From Isoetes taiwanensis (lineage: Eukaryota; Streptophyta; Lycopodiopsida; Isoetales; Isoetaceae), in the NCBI GenBank assembly GCA_021234155.1, contig JAJEKV010000137.1:791910-855909 (forward strand): a stretch of 64,000 nucleotides of DNA, given 5' to 3'. A program made the position numbers and the translations under genes. Of this stretch, positions 39,101 to 49,263 are shown in pieces. Within the stretch, counting starts at the first letter, position 1. The number at the start of each line of letters is the position of its first letter. Under the pieces are notes generated by a model. That model saw nothing but the letters and a program-made list of their open reading frames with translations. It ran no database searches and was not told the origin of the DNA.

Positions 39101-39970
39101 GGATGTTTGCAGACATACGTCTGTAGATAAGAGGCTTAGAACTTGATTCTCTTTTCCATCTTCTTTATTCTAGTTAACTTGATATAGTGAAGGTCTACAG
39201 ACGTATGTCCAAAAAACAATACAATAAACTAGATAACAAAAAACTCGAGGTTTGCAGACATATGTCCGTAATAAGGTCTATGGATTACCCTTTCTATGCA
39301 CTGCTCACATTTTCTTTTCAAGCTAAACTAGCAAAAAGACAAAACTAGAAGTATAAGTAGAAGTAATAAGATACTATGCAGACATATGTCCGTAATACAA
39401 TATTATGCCTTTTTTTCTATGCACTTTCCACATTTTCTTCTAAAATAAACTAGATGAAAATCAAAATAAAACTAAAGGTTTGCAGACATATGTCCGTAAT
39501 AAAGAATTATACATTTTCCTTTTCACTGCACTGTGCATGTTTCCTTATTAAATAATCTAGATGAAAAGCAAAATAAAACTAGAGACTTGCAGACTTAATG
39601 CATCATCCACATTTCCTTAAACTAGAGAATAAAGCAAAACAAAACTGGGCTTTTACAGACATATGTCCGTAATAAACATTTTTTCTATGCTTTAAAATAA
39701 ACTAGAGCATTTTCGTTTTCTTTTTTGTTTTGATACATTTTTCATGCATTATAAACTAAACTAGAGCATAAAGCCAAGAAAAGGGTTTTGCAAACATATG
39801 TCCGTAACAACACTACATTTTTTTTCTGTACATTATAAAGCAAACTAAAACCCAAAGCAAAAGAGCATGGAAGCCAAAAAAGAGGTTTGAAGACATGTGT
39901 CCGTAACAACACCATATTTTCTTTCTCTATGTTATAAAGCAAACTAGAACACAAAGCAAAAAAACTAAGT
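39101..39970. repeat. Tandem array of about 100-bp units with GACATATGTC palindromes
   Basis: GCAGACATATGTCCGTAATA or close variants occur at 39257-39266, 39380-39389, 39485-39494, 39658-39667, 39793-39802 and 39892-39901 (palindrome coordinates). Degenerate copies lie near 39112, 39200, 39590 and 39975. Between them runs an AT-rich filler with AAACTAGA, AAAGCAAAACAAAACT and TTTTCTATGCACT. Spacing is 67-135 bp. The array sits in the first large intron of the leftward gene, between the two divergent genes. It may be a regulatory or transposase-binding array. Confidence 0.8.
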
Positions 39971-40333
39971 ATTTTGAAGACACAGAGGTTTATGGACAGG
40001 GGCTAAGATCAATTGTTGGATCAAATGGACGGTCGAGATTAATCTCTAATTAAAAAACCCCAAACCAATTATCCAATAGAATGGTCAATCAATCCAATAA
40101 TCACATAAGAAAAGGGGAAAAAAGTACAAATAAAAGGGCAAGCCAAACATCAAACATAACAAGAAAAGGAGAAAGATTACAAGTTGAAAAAATAGTAATT
40201 TGGGACTCAAAGGACTATTGGCCTCTAGAAGGCAATGCCATTAATATTTATAGTGGCAATGTAAAAAAAAGGATAGTAGGTATCTTGAAAATATTAAGGT
40301 CATTATCTCAAAGGTAATATTTGATGATGTGGC

Positions 40334-40480
40334 AGTAAGAAAAAGAAATGAAAAACAAAGGTAGGTAAAAAGCAAAAAAAAAAAGGGGTATTTGAGCATG
40401 CAAATCTAAGTAAGAAAAAGAAACGAAAAACAAAGGTAGGTTTTAAAAAAAAAAATGATATTTGGATATGCAAATCTAAC
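40334..40480. repeat. Two-unit A-rich direct repeat
   Basis: AGTAAGAAAAAGAAA[T/C]GAAAAACAAAGGTAGG followed by an A run, GATATTTG or GGTATTTG and ATGCAAATCTAA occurs twice, about 75 bp apart. It lies in the same intron as the palindromic array. Confidence 0.6.
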
Positions 40481-40937
40481 AGAAGCAACGACGACACCCG
40501 ATTTGGTTCGGTAGTACACAGGATACAATTTTTTGTTCAGTAGTACATAGGATGGGCTAAAGCAAATCTAAATAATCAGCTACGATCATGCTCGGAAATA
40601 ACAAACAAAAGAAGAAAAAAAATTGAAATCCACCAACATTTCTTGGACTTTTTGCAGCCAAAGATTTTCGCATGTTCTCTTATTCTTGAGATAACAACAG
40701 AGATTTCAGAGATTTCACAGAGGAAGAAGAAGAACAAGAATGGGCACCCACCTGGTTTTCGCCTTTTTTTTGGAAGTCATGCCGAGTACTTCACGTCCAT
40801 GTTTTGCTGCCTCCATTCTTGAGAAGCCTCCTCCGTCTTCAACAGTCTTCACTTCTTCTTGTTTTAGGCGCTCGATCAGAGGCGGTGGGTGTAACAGAAA
40901 AATCTTTAATGGTTTGTTAAGGAGAATGATGCTATTT

Positions 40938-41141
40938 TTAGAAATTCGAAATTTGAAGAATGGGCGTCCAAGATTGAATCTTGAACCCGAAATCCTCTGC
41001 GCTTCTTTCTGTTACAATTCTTTCTTCACCACTTCCCGCTGATTCTTCATCATTTCCGGCTGCACCTCCATTTTCAGTCTTGTTGGAAATTGAAGAGTTA
41101 TCTGAGGCATCAAAAAACATCATAAGCGGCTGCGGCTGAAT
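40938..41141. promoter_or_regulatory. Probable divergent promoter/5' region of the transposon genes
   Basis: The first ATG of the rightward gene is at 41142. On the opposite strand an acidic open frame starts at 41123 (MMFFDASDNSS, running to 40938), which may be the first exon of the leftward gene. The two starts are only 18 bp apart, so at least one is probably not the real start. The control region should lie in or near this interval, perhaps with the intronic array. Confidence 0.35.
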
Positions 41142-41489
41142 ATGGCATCACAGGATACTACTAAAGAGAAAACCCAAGGTAATTTACTTCTCTGCACAAC
41201 TCCTATTCAGTCTTAAATTTTGTCTAAAGTCCTATGGCTCATGCAGAATGCCAGCTTCTTATCGATGGAAACATTGTTGGTAAAGGCATTGTCATGGAAT
41301 CCTTCGGGACAATCCATTGCAAGAGGATTGAAGCTGGATGGTGCAAGGTAGAGGTGCGATCCTCATTGGGAGGCGAAATAATGCTGCCGAAACCAACTCT
41401 TGGAGCTGAGACCGTATCTGAAGCAGTGGGATCATTCGTGGAGTGGCCAATAAAAGATATTCTCTATGCTAAAGAGGTTAGTCCACTAC

Positions 41490-41660
41490 ATTCTTGTTTG
41501 AAAATTTCTGTTTTTGGAGGAAAAATGGGTTCGTGTTACTCTGTTTTCAGAGGAAAAACCAGGCCAGTAACTCTGTTTCCAAAGCCACATACATTCTTGT
41601 TTGAAAATTTCTGTTTTTTTAGGAAAAATGGGTTTGTGTTACTCTGTTTTCATCACACAA
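41490..41660 (+). repeat. Local direct duplication in the transposase intron
   Basis: CATTCTTGTTTGAAAATTTC, then GAGGAAAAATGGGTT or TAGGAAAAATGGGTT, then GTGTTACTCTGTTTTCA occurs at about 41490 and again at about 41590. It is non-coding and probably of slippage or recombination origin. Confidence 0.7.
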
Positions 41661-42415
41661 TGGAGCTCTGGGTAAAGATGCCGGATTTTGCAGCAGGGTT
41701 CTGGCCGATTCCATTTTATATCCAGATCTGCCTTCTTTATGGCTAAATCTATCATTGCTGCATGAAAAAGATGCTGGCTATTTCATATCCGGATCTGCCT
41801 CAGAGCGACCCCAAATAGCAGAGCTCAGAACATTCGATGCTGCCCCTTTTTCTGTCCATAGCATCCGAACCCTGTTTTGAATCCGTCCATGGCGTCCTAA
41901 CCCTGCTTTAAATTCGTCCATGGCATCCGTTTTTATGCTGCTATGCCGACCTCTGATATGTGATAATCTCTGGCCTTGAGGTAGAAATCCGAATCTTGCT
42001 TACAAATTTCCTTTGATTGTAGAAATCCGGTGGCCTGTGATAGAATTGGGCCTTATTGAATCCAGAATTGGTGCTTGCCGGATCTGTAGCTTGGCTGCCA
42101 CCGCTCTGTCGTGATTTTTTTTCTTGTTTAATATTTAAGGGGATACCAGGCTCGGGTATCCCCAATACTTTAATAAACATTTGAATCCTAAGGTTTTGGC
42201 CATACCAAAAGATATATAGGTTCTAATAGCATATCTTCCCTTTCGTTTATTTGAATCCTTCTGTTGTTTACTTAGATAGTCTATTTTAAGTCTCCTTGTT
42301 TGCTTAGTTAGTCTCTTTAGTTTTAGATGCCTTCCTAAGCCTCTTATGTTCCTGGGAACATTAAGATGCATAATTCTTCTAGTTTTAGCTTAAGTAGCTA
42401 AATAGTGCTGCATAC

Positions 42416-42427
42416 GGACATATGTCC
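42416..42427. promoter_or_regulatory. Isolated GGACATATGTCC palindrome
   Basis: This 12-bp perfect palindrome matches the core of the tandem array at 39101-39970. It lies in the transposase intron, 104 bp before exon 3. It may be a stray unit or a binding site. Confidence 0.45.
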
Positions 42428-45400
42428 ATGAAACATGCATTTTTCAAAAAACAATGTCAATTTGTACAAATTTAATATTGGACCATTTTATTACAATGTT
42501 TGCTAACTGTCAACTATTTGAATGTTATAGCTAGCTAACAAAGAAGCAGGATCGAGTGCACCACAAACAAAGTCAAGTGTGTCTCAAGCAAAGTCAAGTT
42601 CTACATCAAATATGAATGCGCCTGAGATGGTTGTGAGGAGAAGCGAATGGAAAGGAAAATATGTAAAGATGTTGCATGCTTGTTCTGCGGAGAGCTTTGC
42701 AACTGGAATCATGATTGTAACTGACCCTCTAGATTTTGTTTCTAATCAGCCATTAGGACAAGATTTTGTTGGAGTGATGATTAGTGAATTGATGCCGTCA
42801 AATCCAGATGAAGTTGGCATTTTGAATAATGGTTGTGAAGCTTGCAAAGGGTCATTAGAGGTTAGAGTGTTGATGAGGTGGCCTATCTCACTTGTTACGA
42901 ACATGGATGGTAGTAGGTTGTTGCCTATGCAATGTAATGCAAACAATGATGTGAAGTTGGTACCATATGAGCAGACAATCAACATCAGGAAAAGACCATA
43001 CCGATTTTCCGTGAGAAAGAAAGCAATTCCAAAAAGGAAAAAAAAGGAGAAAGAGCAATTAAGCCCAATGGAGCAAGTGCAATTGGTTAGGGGTATGGCG
43101 TGTTGTCCTTCACAATGCACCATCCAATACTCTCTAGATGAGTTGCTTTCTATTAGGACTACATATTGGGGACAACATAGCAATGATAGAAGGACAATGA
43201 GATATTCCATATTTGGTGCATGCCATAGGGACAATGATACAGGGCATCTTAAGTATTCGCTTTTTGGCAAATGGGTTTGCAGAGAGGCATGGTGCAGGAT
43301 AACATTTCTGATGCTACTTTCTACAGAAGCAAAGAAGAATTTGATATGGGTGCTAGAAGAGCTCTGCATGGAAACACAGGTTCATTGAAGACAAGAGATA
43401 ATACATTGCTAGCTATCAATGTGTTTGATGGTCTTGTAAAAAGTATGGCAGAATCAATGCCACATAGGGCAAAAGTAGGGATTGACGGGACTAAACAAGT
43501 AGTCAAAGTGTTACCTCCATCTTACATTCAAAAAGTGTGCTTGGAAGAGGTTAATACGGTGATGACTAGATTAGGAGGGCATTCTATCTCTCAAACTGCA
43601 TTTAGCAAGCTATGGGCAAAGCATTTTCCAAATGTGGAAGTGGGAAAGAACTCTTCATTCTCCAAGTGCAGTACATGTATATCTCTGAGGGAGGCCATGA
43701 GGAGCACTATGGTTACTGCAAAATATGATGCATTATTTGAGGAATTGCGTGCACACCAAGCAGAGCAAATGTCTTGTAGATCCGTGTATTGGCAATGGAG
43801 AACATTTTCCAACTTAGAACCTGATAAATGTTTATGCATCATCCATGATAAAATGGACCAACATAAGACTTTCTTGCCTAGGATCCAGCCAATACCGAAG
43901 AATTGTGGTAATGCACAGCAATTGAAGATATCTTTAGCAGGTATGCTTACACATGGTCATGGTGCTGGCGCATATGGTCATTTTACTTTAGATCTATGGG
44001 AGGATGGCCCAAACTTTCATGTTGGTTCAATATTCAAGTGCTTAAGAAATTTGGAAAGAGGCGTGTTGAAGTCCACAGGGGCTGCTAGCTATACAGGTGT
44101 TTTTGATGCTCTAATGGACAATCAAGCATTTACATCTCAGAGATCATTACGGGATTCCATTAGGTTTTCATCTAGCTCATCATCTAATAAGCCATGTGAC
44201 AAGCCGTTAACAACAAGTGAGGACGTTCCAGATTTTTATCCAAAGCCATTGCCTCGAGAGTTTTGTTTACAATTGGATAATTGCTTCAAAGAAAATAAGA
44301 ATCGATGGCTATTTCAAGCATGTTCATATTTAACTGCAAGAGGTGTCTTTGAGACAGTAAAAGTTGGATTTCTCATGGTTGGACATACCCATGAGGATAT
44401 CGATGCATTTTTTGGCGTGTTTTCTTCATCTTTGAAGAGGGAGTCTATAACCACGCTACCACAACTGATGGAGATATTTGAATCAAGTGTATCACCTAGG
44501 TCCATTGCCTTCCTTGTGGATGAAGTGCCTGATTGGAAAGGATTTGTTCAAGACTATATGCCTGATGGAAAAGAAGCATTGACGGGACATTCTAAACCAT
44601 TGTAGTTTAAGTTTTGGGTTAGAAAAGGTATCCCAATTATGCAGTGTAAGATGCACCCTTCTGATGACAATTGGGGTGATCCTATTGAGATGTGGAAACG
44701 TGATGAAAATGGGAAGCCCAAAATACCCACAGGTGAGCCACAAAGCTTGCCACCTTTTGGAAGCTTGAAGGACATGCAATCGTTGACTAAGGGAGTACAG
44801 CAATTCATTAGTCATTGGGAGCAGATGATGAAACACCCTAGCACTGGGGAAGAAAAGGCTACTTGTCTTTATAATACTATTGGATATTGGAGAAGAGTAC
44901 TAGACTCTTTACAAAATGTAGACATTACAATTTGGTCCTTTAAAAGATGGTTTTCTACCCCGCATCACGATGGAAAGGTGAAAGCTTTGATAGCTGTGAA
45001 ATTGGAGAATTCAGGAAAAGGCAAGATCCTTTATCTGCATGGCATGTTGGTAGCAAAGCATCTAGACCTAAATGGCATGACTTGCCAGAATGGGAAGTAA
45101 GTGAGGACATAAAAAAAGGATGCTTTGTCCTTGTCAGACCTAGCGATCCTGACATATATCCTGTATGGCTAGGGGAAGCACTCTCAGACCCGCTTCCAGA
45201 TGAAAATTCAAAGGACCCAAATAAGTATTGGTTCATGGTTCAATACTGGACACCACGAGGCACTAGAAAGAAAGAAACTGATGAAAAGGCATTGTATGAG
45301 AATTGTTGGAGTAAACAATGGGTGAGAAATCCATCAGATCCTCCAAGACGCGAACTAACAAGTTGTATCTTGTTCTCGTATCAACCTTGGGGAGGTAAAG

Positions 45401-46097
45401 ACATTTCAAAACTGAATGCACACAAGATACCAAAGAAGAATGCCGAGAAAGCAAAGTGGAACTTGAAGCTTGTGGGTTGAATTATGGACAAAGTTATTAT
45501 TTAATGTAGTTGTGTTTATTTTGTTTTATCTCGGATTGTCTAGTATCATCATTACTGCAAAGGTTTTTCCCTTGAAAAACTTTCGAGGCAGGGGTTTTTT
45601 AATCCTAGTAGTAATGATTGTACTAGCCCATTGTATGGGTTCCATGACCTATTGGTCTCTGTAGATGTTAAAAAATCTATTCTGTTCTATTTAATTGTAA
45701 TTCAATTTCAATTCAAACTTTGTGTATTTGTATTAACAAATGGAACTTAATATATGCTCTTCAATTTCTCAATTTTATGCATTGTTCTCAAATTAATGAA
45801 ATAGTGCTTAGCTTTTTTGCTGCATATCTTCCAGAAGCAAAATAGGGTCTCCAGAAGAATGATTACTGGAATCGAAGCTTGAAGCAAGAATCGAAGCTTC
45901 AATGATCACAACCCATCTTCATCTCTGCTTTTCCAGTTCATTCCCCTGCCCTTTTTTCCCCTCCTTTTCCATTTCAAAATAATCAAGATTTGCCTTTGCT
46001 GCAAAAACTCGAAGAAGATTTGCTTCCGGATCAAAAGCTTGAAGATTCACTTACAGATCAAATTCTTGAACGCCTATTCAACGCTGTTCAACCTGCA

Positions 46098-46195
46098 ATC
46101 CGACCTGCAAATCCGACTTGCTTCGACCTGCAAATCCGACTTGCTTCGACCTGCAAATCCGACTTGCTTCGACCTGCCCGTTAAGCAATCCGACC
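46098..46195 (+). repeat. 23-bp minisatellite, about three full units
   Basis: CGACTTGCTTCGACCTGC repeats at 46114, 46137 and 46160, with degenerate variants to 46330. The related word TTCGACCTGCAA also occurs in the left subterminal region near 34457, so it may be an element-specific structural motif. Confidence 0.65.
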
Positions 46196-46478
46196 TGCAA
46201 CCAAAGCCTATTCAAAGCCTATTCGAACCAAAGCTTCAAAGCCTATTCGAACCAATTTCTTCAACGTTGTTGCCGTTGCTTCAACCTGCAATCCGAGTTG
46301 CTTCGACCTGTCCCTTAAGCAATCCGACCTTAACGATTCCACTCCAGCCTTTTTTTTGTGACGCCCTAAATTTTAGGCACAGAAGCACCGTGATTGGATC
46401 CGATTAGATGTCTTATTTTCTGGCGGGGGGTTTCCCCCGGAAGAAAATAAGACTACAGAGTTGTACGGAAGGCCTTTG

Positions 46479-46585
46479 AGACATGTCTTATAAATTGCAG
46501 TGGAAAAACCAGCCTATCTTATATGCTTATGTGGCCCAATAATATGTTGATAAATATAAGATACCAGTGTCGTGGAAAAAGGGCC
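46479..46585 (-). repeat. Right subterminal palindrome and terminal inverted repeat
   Basis: AGACATGTCTTAT (46479-46491) is followed by TGGAAAAACCAG and the 15-bp terminal repeat CGTGGAAAAAGGGCC (46571-46585). This mirrors the order of blocks at the left end. Confidence 0.75.
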
Positions 46586-46588
46586 TTA
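46586..46588. repeat. Right target-site duplication, TTA
   Basis: TTA directly follows the right terminal repeat and pairs with 34208-34210. Confidence 0.75.
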
Positions 46589-47294
46589 GATGCCATAGAA
46601 TATATCCGACCTCGTGATGCAAATTAAAATCTACTAAAATCTGGTAATAATTCCCATAACATTTGGGATAAATAGTTTTTTCTTTAAAATAATATCTATT
46701 TATCCATCTCGAAGGCTCACATTTACATGCACAGCCTGATGCCTGGCATGTTATATTTTTGGAACTTCCATTTTTTACGGCTCCTCCTCTTGGCAGACTC
46801 GTGTGCTCTTCACCACCATGGCTAAAAGATCTTGCACCTGTCGTTCGCTAGTGGCTCGCCCTTCGCGGTGCCCAGTTCATGTCCCTTTTCTTCTTTTCTA
46901 TATTTTTATCTTATCACGCAAAATGCATGACGTGTTTGTTTGATACAAAATCAGGTACAAAACCTTTGGATTTGTGTACCGTGGTAGCCACAATATCCCC
47001 ATCAATGAAGACCTCAAATCGGTTGTTAAGGTGGGTCCTCCATATTCTGGCGCAATCTAGAATGCAATTCATGGTAATAGTAGATCAGAAAATCAGTATT
47101 TACCTTGACCTAAACACCATTCTTGCTTCATTTGGACGATAAACTAAAGCTCATATATCGCACAATGTAACAAAATTATCTGTGCATGGACGAATGGCTG
47201 AACTGAAGATTTTAACTTCTTGTACTTGGCGGAACAGTGGTATGGTCTTTTGAATCGGGAAAGAAACTGAGGCTAAATAAGTCAAGAAAGCTTC
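46589..47294 (+). promoter_or_regulatory. Upstream region of the metal tolerance gene
   Basis: About 700 bp separate the transposon end from the start codon of the metal transporter. They should contain its promoter and 5' leader. No TATA box or uORF can be assigned with confidence. The transposon insertion therefore sits close to this gene's control region. Confidence 0.4.
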
Positions 47295-49263
47295 ATGGAA
47301 GAGGACTTGGGTTCTTTTCACCGTGAAGAGACAGAATCCTTGCTTCAGACACGCAGTATAGAGATGCTATCAAAATGTGACGTGGGTTGCTCTCAGGAAG
47401 GTACATGGCGCTTGAATTTCCACCAGAACCCAAGACAAACATCAATTCCGATTTCTGGATCCCCCAGGAACAGTCTGCAGGGTTGCCTCAAAAGATCATG
47501 TGAGTTTTTTTGTGTTTACCGAGAATCATGCATCATGCATGATAACATGCATCATGTTCTGACTAATGCTCCTGAGCAGTTACGGATGTAGAACTATTCT
47601 ATCAGCAACAGAAGCAAATGCTTGAAGGATTCTCTGAAATGGACAACCTAGCTGACTCTGGGAGTTTAGGTGAATGTATGGTATGTCAAGTCCCTGTTTT
47701 TGTGGTGGCCAATTCTTTGGTTAAGTCTGATTGGTGGTTGTGAACAAGTGTTGTTAACATTATTTTGTTTTCCAGGGAAGGAAGGATAGTAGAGTGGGTG
47801 AATTTTATGCTATCCAAATATCAAATTTGGCAAATCTTTTCCTATTTGCTGCCAAGGTGTATGCCTCAATCAGGAGCAAGTCATTGGCCATAATTGCGTC
47901 AACGCTAGATTCACTTCTGGATTTATTGTCGGGTCTGATCTTATGGTTTGCAGATTTCTCAATGCAAAGACCAAACCCCTACCTCTACCCCATTGGCAAG
48001 AAAAGGATGCAACCACTGGTTAGTATTATGTTGCCATCTCACCTTAAACTGGCATTCTTTTAAAGAATCTCAGGAAAATGGTGTATAGTTGAGAATGAAG
48101 CACTGGCACATTATGTTGCACGTCGTTGAGTTTCGGATAGGGTTTTGCTTATATTCTGTATGAACTTGTGCATTTTGTGCCTGCAGGGAATATTAGTGTT
48201 TTCATCGGTGATGGCTACATTAGGACTTCAAATATTGCTGGAATCCGTTCGTATACTCATATCTAAGGTAAGTCTATATGTTGAGTTTAACATTTGGCAA
48301 AATATTTAGGCACTATACTAGGTTTGGCAAATGGGACCGTTTAAGGAAGTGCCAAAGAGGCTCAGCTTTTGTAGTAACTCCAATTCCATTTATTAAATTC
48401 CGCCTAGGATTTTACTTGTCTAAGTACGTCCATCTCTTGTTTCTGCATCTCCAGCTCCAGGCTACAAGGGGATACTATTTTTTCTGACAAGCCCTATATG
48501 TATATATGACTGTTATGCAAAGATAGAAAGGCATGGTCTTTGTAGGCTGGACATTTTTGGACTGTGAACATGAGAGCTTCCTTCTATCATGCTTACGCTT
48601 CATACATGCAGGACCATGATTTGGCTCTCGAAGGTGAAAAAGGAAAATGGGTGATTGGCATTATGGTGTCAGTTACCATTGTGAAGTTTCTACTTATGAT
48701 CTATTGCCGAACTTTTAAGAATGAGATAGTTTTAGCTTATGCACAAGATCACTTTTTTGACGTGATAACAAATATGATTGGCCTATTAGCAGCTGTGCTT
48801 GCTAACGAGTTTGCATGGTGGATAGATCCAGCTGGGGCCATTGTGGTGAGTCTCTTAAAGTTTTGGGAACTACAAATCTAAACTATATTTGATTAAGTGG
48901 CGCATGGTGGTATTGTAGTTGGCTATTTACACGATAAGGACATGGTCTAAAACAGTGCTTGAGAATGTCAATTCCTTGGTTGGGAAGACAGCTTCACCGG
49001 ATTACCTGCAGAAGATAACCTTTCTTTGTTGGAATCACCACAAAGACATTCTTCAAATTGACACGGTGAGGGCATACACATTTGGCTCACATTACTTTGC
49101 TGAAGTGGATATAGTGTTACCAAGGGAAATGCCTTTGGAGAAAGCTCATGACATTGGCGAATCTCTTCAAAACAAGCTGGAAAGCTTGCCTGACATAGAA
49201 AGAGCTTTTGTCCACTTAGATTATGAGGTTTCACATCGGCCAGAGCATGCTCCAAAACAGTAA
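47295..49263 (+). CDS. MTP11: Mn-type cation diffusion facilitator (metal tolerance protein, MTP9/10/11 group)
   Basis: Exons 47295-47499, 47580-47680, 47776-48018, 48187-48267, 48612-48845 and 48919-49263 join in phase to give 402 residues with no interruption. The hydrophilic N-terminus leads to [16 protein letters not shown], typical of plant Mn-CDFs. Hydrophobic segments follow, with the two metal-site motifs DSLLD (TM2) and DHFFD (TM5) of the manganese group, DxxxD in both. The cytosolic C-terminal domain ([28 protein letters not shown]) is the CDF dimerisation fold. It is expected to export Mn2+ from the cytosol into Golgi, prevacuolar or related compartments by proton antiport. The exact paralogue (9, 10 or 11) cannot be fixed by eye. 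It is the only fully intact gene in the window. Confidence 0.9.

Larger units (their letters stand above)
34919..40895 (-). pseudogene. Transposon-borne multidomain gene: ParB-like, amino-methyltransferase-like, FCP1-like HAD phosphatase
   Basis: Exons appear at about 40752-40895, 37817-39071, 37637-37736, about 37230-37572, about 36020-37140 and 34919-35947. The ParB-like part is near 37850-38250 (PYNEEHMDEI, PVKVN, VIEGQHSAVAAQ, QNEIN). The methyltransferase-like part at 36020-36830 has FTPPGPQCW in the motif IV place and WYMHGSISQAAICLGKKC in the C-terminal motif I place of beta-class DNA amino-methyltransferases; both depart from DPPY and FxGSG. Its last exon splices in frame (TT|G) into an acidic linker and an FCP1-like HAD domain (LLVLDCNGIL, YPRPKAYEFL, PKPYEPSDY). 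The second Asp of DxD is Asn, a variant I associate with plant FCP1-like proteins. At least four single-base breaks and a stop near 36960 interrupt this copy. A single fused protein is an inference from the splice junctions. Confidence 0.6.
41142..45480 (+). pseudogene. DUF7869-type putative DDE transposase with N-terminal DUF8039-like domain
   Basis: Exons 41142-41178, 41247-41476 and 42531-45480 join with matching phases. Exon 2 (ECQLLIDGNIVGKGIV ... GSFVEWP) resembles the DUF8039 domain often attached to plant transposases. Exon 3 has a helical DNA-binding-like segment (ISDATFYRSKEEF), a CxxC (FSKCSTCISL), then candidate acidic residues in IIHDKMDQHKTF, QLDNCFKENKN and VGHTHEDIDAFFG, the hallmark DUF7869 block, read here as an RNase H-fold DDE core. 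The C-terminal part (CFVLVRPSDPDIYPVWLGEA) looks like a BAH or Tudor-like chromatin reader. Breaks are a frameshift near 43300, an in-frame TAG at 44603 and a frameshift near 45030. Confidence 0.8.
34211..46585. mobile_element. Complete 12.4-kb TIR transposon with DUF7869-type transposase and ParB/methyltransferase/HAD gene
   Basis: The left end GGCCCTTTTTCCACG (34211-34225) is the exact reverse complement of the right end CGTGGAAAAAGGGCC (46571-46585). TTA flanks both sides. Subterminal regions share further inverted blocks: palindromic AAGACATGTCTT types at 34361-34376 and 46479-46491, and CTGGTTTTCCA at 34378 against its counterpart near 46505. Two divergent genes fill the interior: a transposase reading right (41142-45480) and a multidomain gene reading left (about 40895 to 34919). 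A TTA duplication also occurs in PIF/Harbinger elements, but the transposase is not of that type. Both genes carry frame breaks in this copy, so it may not be autonomous. Confidence 0.85.

Noticed and set aside
42746-43369. 207-codon open frame on the minus strand
   Set aside because: Antisense shadow of transposase exon 3; the plus-strand frame carries the conserved sequence.
34208-46588. Assignment of the transposon to PIF/Harbinger because of the TTA duplication
   Set aside because: The coding region has the DUF7869 block and no Harbinger nuclease or Myb-like partner; a 3-bp duplication alone is not diagnostic.
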